Below, piece by piece: positions 20,357 to 32,300 of a DNA stretch of 64,000 nucleotides; within the stretch, counting starts at the first letter, position 1, and each line of letters opens with the position of its first letter. Below the pieces are notes generated by a model, which saw nothing but the letters and a program-made list of their open reading frames with translations, made no database searches and was not told where the DNA came from. The DNA is taken from the NCBI GenBank assembly GCA_037349105.1, contig JAYJMM010000037.1, positions 806,001 to 870,000 of the forward strand, written 5' to 3'. Origin of the DNA: Limnomonas spitsbergensis (taxonomy: Eukaryota > Chlorophyta > Chlorophyceae > Chlamydomonadales). Both the position numbers and the translations under genes were made by a program.

Positions 20357-23300
20357 CTACATGATTCCGAGGTCAAAAGCACTGCCCTTGCCCCCGTCAT
20401 CCTGATACACAGGCACGACGCCCTTCTGGCAGATCAAGGCAGTGCGTGACTCACAACTGAACCACCTGCAGGACATTGAGGACGACGCCTCGCTAACATG
20501 GTACATAAATAGTACAAGCTGGCCTAATAAAGTCATCCACCAGGTCTCCACCGGGCTGACCCAAGGGGAGGCCCCCCCCTCAGCTTCCAACCGAGCTGAC
20601 CCAATGGAACTCACTCCTCAGGTTCCAGCCAGGCTGACCTAACAGAGCCACCTCCAGCTCCTAGCTGGGCTGAACTAATAGAGGTCATCCATATGGCCCC
20701 CATTAGATGGGGGCATGTTCCCGTTATCCTCTGGGCCCCACTCCACCACACTCCCGTCCCTGCAGTCAGAAGGAAAAGAGTAATGTCAGAAAGAGTACTG
20801 TCGTTAAACAGACCTACGCTGCCATTGGAAAGATTAATGGTGTTGTCTGAGTATCGTTTCTGCTGTTACAGCATTCTTGATCCAGCTGTCAGCCTTGTTC
20901 GAAAAGACCAAACAGGAGGAGCAGGATGCGAGAAACTGGTCCAGCAGTAGTACAGCGTGCATGGGACGCCCCCCAAACGACGTGGAACCTATGCCCCTGT
21001 ACAGCATAAGGACACTCACATGGTGGACCCTAACTTCCTTTTCCTTTCTCCCAACGGGACAGTTGGGCGCCCACGCTGCCGAGCCTTTGTGAGCAGGGCC
21101 CAGAGGTGTAATGTCATTGACATGGTGGACCATGATACCCCCCCCCGTTCCCTCCCCTGCACCAACTCACCAGGCAAGGGGTGGCTCCCCTCAGCTTCCA
21201 ACCGAGCTGACCCAATGGAATTCACTCCTCAGGCACCCCCCCCTGCACCAACTCACCACGACACCGTTGTGAGGCGCGGGTCGTATGGGTGCCAGCTGCA
21301 GTCACGGACCAGCGCCTGGTGGTGTGCGAGGCGCTGCACCATCTCCCCAGTTACAATGTCCCACATGCGCACAGAGCCGTCCATGCCACCACTGTATGCA
21401 AGGGAGCACGTGGGGGTGTCAGCGAGTGAATTCAAACACTCAGCTCAAGCAGCGCACTCGGGATTTCGTGAGAACATAATCGATTTAGCTCATTCCATTC
21501 ACAAAGGCCCTCCCCCCCGCAATGATTGATTCAGCCAACCAGCCAAGACTCTGCCAGATTGCCACATGCACGCTGCACCCCACCAGCCTACTAGTCAGCG
21601 TCAGCCAGCCAGCACTTCACACTACCCGCGCCAGCAATTCATACCTGTAGATGTACCGTTGGCCTGTCGTGAACTGAGGGCTGAAGTACGCCCTGATGAG
21701 CGTCTGGCGGACCTGCGGAGGAGCAGGAATGCAGCGGGCGGGCATGCAGGTCAAACAAAACAGGAGGGAGACCCGATCGCCGGGTCTGCTTAGGCTGATA
21801 AGGTGTGATCAAAACTAGTTCAGGGCTACAAACGAAAGGAGAGCTGCACATTCAGCGATCACAGCAAGGCTCGTGCCTATTCCTAGCTCTAGGCAGACAT
21901 AATCAAAACGCAAAAGTCTTGATTCCAAAGTCAAGGGACTCCACTGCCCAGCGACAGCTTCCCAAACTTCCACACCAGGGAGGCAGCCAGCGGTACCAAG
22001 GTGAAGACAGGAAGAGGGCACAGGAAGTAAGAGCAGGTACATGGGTCCATGCTCCCCCCCTCATTCAAGTCGGTTACCTCATGACCAGTGATTATTTTCG
22101 TGGTTTTGGCCATTCATTGTTGGGTACTGAAATTCTCGCAACGAGCGCTTCAGGCGCGAAAAATTCCCGATCCGAAGTGTTTCTCACTTGTTTTCGGATT
22201 TTTCCGGTACTGAGCGACTGTGTTGGACTCCACGACCAATAATTGACCGACACCGTGTTTCTGTATGAGTCGTACCCAGTACTGAATAAAATAATCACTG
22301 CTCATGACCCCTAGGGTTAAGCCCTAAACCCAAAACCCAAGCCCAGTGTGTCCAAGTTACCTCATGGCCAGTGAACTCTGCGCTTGAGTGGTCGTATGGG
22401 TTTAGTGTTTAGCCCTAAACCCTAACCCCCCAGTGTGTAAGTTACCTCGTGGCCTCTGAACGTGGCAATGGAGTGGTCGTGCGGGTGTCGCACGTCATAG
22501 CCAAAGCCTGGATACTGCATCCACCTGCAGTCCCAGCGGCAATGAGGGAACAGGAGGGGAGCAGGTCGCGATGCCATTTCAGTGACAGGGGGTATCGTTT
22601 ATTTTTTATTTATGACAGCGAGTAGGAAAGGAGGGGGATGATGCGCCATCATGAATTGAGTACTAGTGAGGTGAGGCACACAGTGACTAATGAGGCAGGG
22701 GGGGTCAGGCGGGGGCAATGAGCAATATGGCTTATGATGTCCGGCACTTTCATTATGCCCCCTGACAGTGAGAGCATCGGGTTTAAGGGCTGGGTGGATA
22801 AAAAAACATAAGTTAGATTTAGCCAAATTCACGCACCATCGGTAAGGAATGAGGTCCTTTGCAAGTAGCCTAAGAGTTTTGAAATTGAAGTCTCAGGGTT
22901 TGGGGCAAACTGTATGAACATGCAGCTGATATCACCTTGAACACAAATCGCAGGGTCTGGTAATTAAAGTACGGAGGGGAACCTCAAAACAGGCCTCGGG
23001 ATTTGTGGGCTAAAGCAAACGCATATTGCCGCCCACCTGTAATTCCATCTGAGGCAGGGCAGGGTTCAGAGTTAAGGGTTGAGTTTAAACCCTTGACCCC
23101 TTATGATAACCCTAATCGCCGCCCACCTGTAATTCCATCTGAGGCAGGGCAGGGTTCAGAGTTAAGGGTTGAGTTTAAACCCTTGACACCTTATGATAAC
23201 CCTAATCACCGCCCACCTGTAAATCCATCTGAGGCAGGGCAGGGTTTGAGATTCCAGGGTTGAGTTTAAACCCTTGACCCCTAAAACCCAAACCCTGAAC

Positions 23301-26300
23301 CCCCATCGCCGCCCACCTGTAATCCCATCTGAAGCGGGGCACCCCTGGTCCTCCTGCCAGCTCCTTGGCCTGATGGTCCGTCATCATGCAGCTACGAATG
23401 TCCCACAGCTTGATGGACTGCGGGCACCGCAACAGGTTTACGGGTTGAGCACGGATCACGTTCCGGGCAAAGCACGGATCAGGTTCGGGGTTGAGCACGA
23501 ATCAGGTGCAAAGTTTGGGTTGGAGGGTGGGATGATGATAATAGTTTGGGATATGGGAGCCCCGTTATGGAATGAAGCGTACAATCAACGCATCAGGTGC
23601 AGGGTTTGGGGAGGAGGGTGGGACACTGGGCTGAGGATCAGGGTTTGGGACATGGGAGCCCTGTTGTACGTGTATGGAATTGCAGGTATGGAATGAAGCG
23701 TACAATCCACGGACGGAAGGCGCAGGTGCATCAAAGGGCACTGAGGTGGAGGTCAGCAGGCGCCGTGTGGCAAGGTGAAGAATGGAGGTCCAATGAGATT
23801 CCACCTCTGGGCCCTGCTCTGAGGCTAGGCCGCAAAGAATGGAGGGTTTGAGGGTTCAGGCAGCACACTGGCTATCTAGGAGATGAGTGGCGGTTTGAGG
23901 TTCATACTGTTTTTTTCTACAAAAGAGGAGCAGCAATTCGAGAGCAGTTGCCTTGTCCTGGGCATGGCTCCGAAGGCACGTGCATGGGTTGTTCTTCTGG
24001 ATGCACCTCCATAGTGAAGTAGAACAGCAACAGGCGTGAATTGTGAAGTTGGAATCCTGTGGGTTGGAATCAGGGGTTTATAGAAACCAGCATCGCAGTC
24101 CATTAACGCCACACACTACCTCCTGAAAGGAGTCCTACGTACAGCTGTACAGGTCACCTGCATACAGGCTGCCCTACCCTCACCCACCTGATCCTTACTA
24201 TTGCTGATGAGATACCTGCGTACAGAAAAGGGAGGAGGAGAGTGATGTGCGATGAGCAAGCAGCAAACGAAAAATGAGGAGCGGCGTTTTATGCGTCGTG
24301 ATTTAAGCGTGACAAGGTGCGTCCATAGATGAGGGTGTGTGCATAAAAGCAAGAGCTTTTGCCCTTGATTCCCTGATCCCCCCTGCCTGACCTCCCTCCA
24401 GAGCTGCACCTGTCGTCCCATTGACCTCCCCCTCCCCAACCCTCCCCCTGATCCCCCCTGCCTAACCTCCCCACTGAGCCGCACCTGCCATCCCACTGAT
24501 CTCCCCCTCCCTAATCCCCTCCTCCCTGATCCCCTCCCTCCCCTCCCTCCCCTCTTGAGACCCCGCTCCCTGACCTCCACCCTGATCTCCTCGTAGAGCC
24601 CCACCTGCTGTCCCCCTGATCCCCCCTCACTGACCTCCCTTAACATCTGAGCCTCACCTGCCATCCCCCTTCACATCCAGAAGTGTGAGCCCCTCCGTAT
24701 GTCCCAGCAGCACACCCACTGACCTCCTCTCCCCTCCCCAATCTCTCCTCCTGCCCCCCCCCCCTCACTGACCTCCCTTAACATCCGAGCCTCACCTGCC
24801 ATCTCCCTTTGCATCCAGGTGTGTGAGCCCCTCCGTGTGTCCCAGCAGCACACCCACTGGCTGGCAGTGACCCCTCTGATCCAACATACGACGATCCCAG
24901 ATCTATGGGGGGAGGGCAAGATATGAACAGGGGCAAGATATGGGAGCAGAGGAGGAGGAGGAAGAGATAGAGGATGTAATTTTACCCAAGGGAGATCCCC
25001 ATATCTAGGAATGGGGGGGGTGACAAGCTATAGGAATTAGGAACAGAGGAGGAGAGGGAATAGAGAGGAGGATGCAATGTAAACCAAAGAACAGTATCAG
25101 ATCTGATGGGGGGTAAGATATGGGAGCAGAGGAGGTGAAGAGAAAGGACAAACAGGGAGTTATGTAAACCAAAGGGAGGTCCCAGATCAAGGGGGAGGGC
25201 GCATCTGGAAGGATTATCAGGGTGGAGGATGACGATAGTTTCCTTTGAGCTATGCGAAAGTCCCAGATCCAAATGGGGGGGGGGGGGGGGTGATATGGAA
25301 AACAAGGGAGTTGGAGATGAGGATGCACTCACAATCAGTGTGCATGGGGCCTGTGCTCTCACTGGTGAGTACCTGAATGCAGCCAAAGGCGTGGCAAAAG
25401 CTCATTTGGAGGTTGAGGTCAAGAAGAAACGTTTGTAGATGTTGGTTTGTAGATGTTGGTTTGTAGATGTTGGTTCAGATGATGGGGCTTATCACAACGT
25501 CTCTGAGGTGCGCAGTAACCCGTTTTGATTAGGGATCGTTGGGTTTGTTAAGAGCTGTGTGATGAACAGGACCTCTTAAAAATCAACGATCCAAGTCATC
25601 ACCCCCCCCACACACACTGAGTGCCTACAAACCTGGCAGCCCACAGCAGCCAAGCGACAGCCTGGAAAACACAGGCTGAGAGCTAACAGCCAGCAACCCA
25701 AGCCACACAACCTGCTGCTCACACATTTCCACACCGCAGACCAAAGATCTCGAGGATAATCTGACAAATCCACCAGAACGGGTTCCAAAAACCAATTTCA
25801 TTTTCCTGGCACCAGCAATATTTTTTCTTTTGGTAAAACCGCTAAAAAAAACCTGGCAGTGCTCTTTACAATAAAACCACTAAAAATCGTAGAAACCCCA
25901 AACCTCTCGATGCCAGCCAGCCTCACCTTGACAAAGCCATCATCACTGCCGGATGCAATGATGTTCGGCGTCGTATCCATGTAAGCAACCTACACACATC
26001 AGCAGTACAGGGCAAGGATGAAAATAGTGGTAGCAGTACAAGAAGCCTGGCAGTACAGGAGGCATGACAGTACAGGAGGCATGACAGTACAGGAGGCCTG
26101 GCAGTATAAGGTGTCTGGCAGTACAAGAAGCCTGGCAGTACAGGAGGCTTGGCAGTGCAGGAGGCCTGGCAGTACAAGAAGCCTGACAGTACAGGAGGCG
26201 TGGCATTACAAGAAGCTTGACAGTATAAGAAGCCTGGCAGTACAGGAGGCTTGGCAGTACAAGAAGCCTGACAGAAGGAGAGGCAGGTCACAAGCGCAGC

Positions 26301-29300
26301 AAGCAGCGACTGCAGGCGCAGCTTCCTCTACGGCGCAGGGTGCCAGGTTTAGGGGTAGTAATCCAAAGCCATGATAGCGTTCCTTAAGCTACTAGGTCTG
26401 AGATGGAATACTGTTGCACATGTGATGTACGTCTGGACTGTGCAATATGTCTATATATACTGCATCCTGAGGAGGCACAGACAGTCGGAGCGAGGCAGTG
26501 CTCTTTACAATATAAATACTGTTAAACAGCTGCACCAGGTGTGCAGGTTGCTACAGTAATCAGGGAAGCTTTCGAGGCAGCTGAGGCGGGACAGCACCAC
26601 AAGATACAAGTTGAAAATTAATGGACGTGCTTGACAGCAGCGTTGTGTTACAAAAATATCCATCATTACAGAAATATCCATAACCTTAACATTCATTCCT
26701 TCAGAATTATCCATTATTTCCCGCACTGACCGAGTTGACGTCGTCCTCATGGCCGTCCACAAAGGCCACGACGCGGCTGGATTCCACATCATATACATAC
26801 ACCCGCTAAATGAAGAGGAGTAGAGGCCAGGGTTAAAGGAGAGGAGGGCAAGCAGGCAATGGTGGATGTGGCAAGAGAAGAGGAGGGGAGGAGGGGTAAA
26901 AGGAGAGGAGGTGAGGCAGGCGGTGGTGAAGGTCATGGTCAAGGCAAGAGGAGAGGAGGAGGGCAGGCGACGGTGAGACGAGGGGAGAGGAGGCAAGCAA
27001 GGGCGGAGGCATGGGAATAGGGTGGAGACAGGAGCATCACATGGAAATGGTTCAAAACGTCACCCAAATGCAATCCTTGCAAGATCCTCATGCGCATGTG
27101 CGCCTAACTGCGTGCATGCATGCATGTCACGCCATGCAGTGTTTGTTTTTTCATGTCTCGGCTACATGTCAGCTACACTCCAGCCGCTGGCCGGAGGCCA
27201 CATTTGTGGCCAGCCTTGCTGCTTTGGTCACCAGATGCAGGCCGGTCCAGGTTTGGTCCTAATTGGGCTTTTGGCGGCCGCTGGGCGGCCATCTGTAGTT
27301 ACATTTGTAGCCACACAAAGAAACACTGACACCACGTTTCTTTATCACTTCCTCACCTCATCGTTAGTGCCCGCAATGATCTCCCGCCCATCTGAGCTCC
27401 ACTTGACGGACCAGATCCCAAACTCGCGGACGCTGCGCTGCCCCTCGTTCGTCGAGTGCATGTCAAAGCACAGCGCCTCATGGATCTGAGCATGAATCGC
27501 ATGTAAAAGATCGTGGATCAGTTACGGGTATATAGCATCCATGTTAGCATCTTGAGAGGGCGATAAAGAGCCGTTGGAAGGTGAGATGCAACAGGAGTGC
27601 ACCAAACCTTTGCTTGCCAGAGGCGCCACTTAGCAGAGACCTCGGCGCAACCCATGGCTGGGACCGCTGCTAACCTTGGTGACGTTTGAGATGCTATGAT
27701 TGCTAGCCGCTATAGTGGCGGTTGCCAACAGGAGTGCACAAACCCTGCACGGCCAGAGGCGCCACATGGCAGAGACTGCGTCGCAACCCATGGCTTGGAC
27801 CGCGCCTCACTTAGATGACGTAGAGATGCTCTGATTGCTCTCCACACAATATTATCGTGGCAGTTGCCAGCAGGAGTGCACAAACCCCTGCATGGCCTGA
27901 GGCGCCACATGGCCGAGCCGGGACGGCGGCTTACCTCGGTGACGTTTGAGATGCTCTCCACAATGCTGTCGTGGCGGTTGCCGACCGCTAGCAGGTGCAC
28001 AACCGGGGAGATGCTCGCGTAGATAAGGAAGCGCTGGTCGGGCGAGACACATGCGTCCGTCACCGTCCACCTAGATGGGGAGGAGTGAGGGAGAAGGGGA
28101 GGGGGGGGGGGCGCTGGTCGGGTGAGACACATGCGTCCGTCACCGTCCACCTAGGTGGGGAGGAGCGAGGGAGGGGGGGGGGAGGGGGGGGGGGGCGCTG
28201 GTCGGGTGAGACACATGCGTCCGTCACCGTCCACCTAGGTGAGGAGGAGCGAGGGAGGGGGGGAAGGGGGGGGACGCGCTGGTCGGGTGAGACACATGCG
28301 TCCGTCACCGTCCACCTAGGTGGGGAGGAGCGAGGGAGGGGGGGAAGGGGGGGGGGACGCGCTGGTCGGGTGAGACACATGCGTCCGTCACCGTCCACCC
28401 AGGTGGGGAGGAGCGAGGGAGGGGGGGGGGAGGGGGGGGGGGGGCGCTGGTCGGGTGAGACACATGCGTCCGTCACCGTCCACCCAGGTGGGGAGGAGCG
28501 AGGGAGGGGGGGGAGGGGGGGGAAGCGCTGGTCGGGTGAGACACATGCGCCCGTCACTGTCTACCTGAGGGGGGATGGAGCGAGGGGTAGGGGGAGGGAG
28601 CGAGGGGGGGAGGGAGGGAGGGGAGCGTGTTAGGAGCAGGTGTCATAGTGGCAAGTCTGTCCTAGTCGTGTCGAAAATGGGGTCATGAGGCATGACATGA
28701 ATCCCAAACATGATCGTGACTTGTCTCGATAATAGAGGCGGATGGCCCATTCTCAAAGCCTAATTTAGAATGGATCCATTACCTGTATGTCCGTAGTAAT
28801 TTACTGGTAACTAAATATAACTGAAATTGAAGAGCTGATGGACGAGGATCCAGCAGAGAAAATGTAGACGGTTTACCGAGGCTTGAGGCGAACACCGCGA
28901 GACAGCCACGGAGGCTAATCCACCCAGGCTATGCAAGAATAACAGGATATTGATGTACCATACCGTAGATTTGAATTGCCTTCCCCCAGGTGTGAATTAC
29001 GAAAATTTGAATTTTTCATGCTTCCCTCGTGCCGAGAAATGGATGTAAACTCTGCATTTCTCACTGAATTTGTTGACAAAGGAGTTCGTAATTGAATGAA
29101 TCCCTCATTCTTCAACGACGCCAATTTTGAGTCAAGGCATTTCAATTGTTGCCTTCACCAGTTCACCCCACCTGCACATCCTTGTCCGCACGTCCTTGCG
29201 CAGCTTCCACCCTCTCTCAACATCATACAGCCTCACGCGCTGATCCTGTGGGACAGGGTTTCAGGGACAGGGTTTTGGAGACAGGGTTGCGTGAGGGGCA

Positions 29301-32300
29301 CGTGGAGTAGGGGTGATGCAGTACAAGGGGAGGGGGCAGGGCATGCCATCACAACAAACCAACCAGGCGACCAAGCAGCCCTGCGGGGATGACCTGTGGC
29401 AAGCCCTGTTGAGACCATGCCCACCTGGGATGATCTTCTGTGGCCATGCTGGGATATAACCCTGTTTAATTACCCTGTTTGATTATATCCTTTAAAACCC
29501 TTAAATTACTCTTTAAGTATCCTTTCATCACCCTTTAATTTAATTATCCTTTAATTACCCTGTGGAACAACTGGAACGTCGCTGTGACCTGCTGATGCAG
29601 CCAGCATTAGGTAACCTTCAAGGTAACACAATCCGGCTGAACCTGTGCCATGTCGTGCCGCATTGTGCTGCCTTGGGAATCTAAACCAGCTTTACCTGTA
29701 CCGTATCGTGCCATTTTGTGCTACCTTGGTAGCACAATCCGGCTGAACCTGCGCTGTATCGTGCGATTGTGACACGGAAAAAGTTCATCTCAATGTGGCG
29801 TTTATTCTTGTGAGCATTTTGGTGTAGGCGTTTATTGTTGTGTGCATTCTGGTGTAGTTGTACACCCTGTATGTAAACACTGATGCCCTCTAGTGCGGTA
29901 ACCCAAGCAGCAAATCACATCCACAGTACACCAGCACACCTTTCACAGCACAGGCAGGCCCTCCCTCCGGTAAAAAAAATCTACCTGAAAAGCGGCCACA
30001 AAGAAAGATCCGTCCTGGCTGTACTGCCCGATGTACGCACGGGCGCTGACGGCCTCGACACGCCGCAGCGGGTGCAGGGGCAGGGTGCTGGATCTGCCAA
30101 TGTGCAGGTGCCGCTGCGCCTCGCGGGAGAAGCCGCCCCGCTCACCCAGACCCAGGTCCCGCTTGAGGATCATCCGGGAGGTGTTGACCAGCCGCGCGTC
30201 AGGGCACTGCAGGGGAGGTGAGGGGGATAGGCGGGGCAGCAGGGGGACAGCAGGTGAGGTGTAAGTCATGGAAGCCAGCATGGGCAACGCACACCACCAC
30301 CAAAAGCGCACCAGCCACCAAGGAAGGAGCGGGAGGCCCGGGTGGATCTTATTTTGTTGCATGGTAGCCCACCTAGTGTACGGCCAAACGGGTGGCTTCC
30401 TTAATCTATGCCCCAGGGTATATTTATTTATTTATTTATTTAAGTCGGCTGGGGGTTCGACAGTGTCTCTTGCTTCGTGACTCAGCTACATGTCAGCTGC
30501 AATCCAGCCTCTGCCCAGAGGCCCCACTTGTGGCCAGCCATGCTGCTTTGGCCAACAGCCGTAGCCCGGACCAGGTTTGCTCACACTCGGGCCTCTAGTG
30601 GCGGCCTGTCGAAGGTACACTCGTCGCCGAAAAAAGAAACACTGGGGTACAAGGAGCCAGCGGGGGCAGGTTGTGTGCAGAACACTCATTGAGACTGGGA
30701 AATAAAAACCGTGAACGGAACGGGGTTGGGATTCTGCACCTACCGAGCGGTCCTGCAAAGGACGGTTAAATATCCGGCCCGCCAGTAACTGTCAGGGCAG
30801 GCAGTACTGCCGCCGCCAGCACCAGCCAGGCAGGCAGTACTGCATTTGCCAGCACCTATCAGGGCAGGCAGTACTGCCGAGCCCAGCACCTGCCAGGCAG
30901 GCAGTACTCTACTACATCCGCCAGTACCAGAGGTCATACCCTGGATCCCCAAAAGGGGGGGAAGAAGCGATATCTATTATCTACTCATGCAGTGCTTTTA
31001 AGGGAGGAAGGGAGCGTCTCCCCCCCTAGACAATCTGAAATGCAGCCCTCATTATTGTCATCGTGTCCTCATCAAGCCCCCCCCAGTCCCAACCCTCATT
31101 CATCACCCTCAACCAGTGTTTGTTTTTTCGTGTCTCAGCTACATGTCAGCTACACTCCAGCCCCTGGCCAGAGGCCCCGTTTCTGGCCAGCCATGCTACT
31201 TTGGCCACCAAACATAGGCCGGTCCAGAATGTTGTACCGATGGGGGGCCCTTGGTGCCATGGGGTGGCGCGTCCAAGGTGGCTTTGATGCGATATAAAGA
31301 ATCAATGCCCTCAACCCCTCACCGAAACAGCTGGAGCGCTCCCTGCTGCTGGCTTGGGTCCCTCCTTGTCCTTATCCTTGTCCTTCTTGCTCGCGCTCCT
31401 CGTGACGCGATGGGTGGCGCACCCGCCCTTCGTGGCGGACCCGTCTGCGCCAGCACCTCGACCACCGGTGCAGCTACTCGCGAATGCGGCCAAGACTCCA
31501 AAGGCACCGCCGCTGCTGCCGCCACTGCGGGGCAGCGCTGGTGCCGGCGCTGCAGCTGTAGGACAGGATGCTGCTGCCGCCGCCGCCGCCGCCGCCACAG
31601 GTGCCGGACGGGTTCTTGGCGGGGAGTCATCAGGCTGCCTATGGATCATGTCTTTGCCTTGGTCCAGTGATGGCTGGGTAAGCAGCAGCCACAAGAGTGC
31701 AGGGAGTAACATACCTGGTGTTAGAAATAAAAAAATAAACGATACGCCCTGAGGCGTGGATTGAGGAAGCCACCTATTTAGCCGCGGCATTAGGTCAGCT
31801 ACCATGATGTCTGGTGTAAATGCGGCTGACGCAGGTAGGTGGGCGTCAGTGTGGAGAGGAGGGATAGGAGGGAGTGCTCAGTGCTGTACCACTTAATGAG
31901 GTATCAGGGATGTTGTTATGGGTGTGAGTGTGGAATGGAGACGGGGGTTGTGATGTTATACAATGAAGAAATATGAAGTAGGGCACTGTATTCGGTCTGT
32001 GTCCTTTTTATGCATGAGACACTAAAATGTAATGTACTGTAGTTGTGCTTTGCCTTCCCTCATAGTTAACGTTGTTTGGGGTTGAGGGATTCATAAATAT
32101 ACCAATGATCAATTATCGACGCCAGTCTTCAGTCAGAAATGAAGAGTTTGGTCAATAATCTGCCCAGAGGACAGCATTAAAAGAAATCGTTTTTTCATAC
32201 CCGAGGGTAGGCAAATCAAATATACTGTACTACAGTGAACTATAAACCAAACACCCCTAAACCCTAATACACCCAACATCACAGAGAAAGAAGCAAATCT

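Noticed and set aside
28071..28575. CRISPR-like regular repeat array
   Set aside because: Spacers are low-complexity G/A runs, not unique sequence; the repeat equals an exon edge of the host gene, and the DNA is eukaryotic.
12158..31307. Introner elements (transposons that create whole introns)
   Set aside because: The MITEs have transposon termini and target duplications but lie within larger introns; their ends do not coincide with the splice sites.
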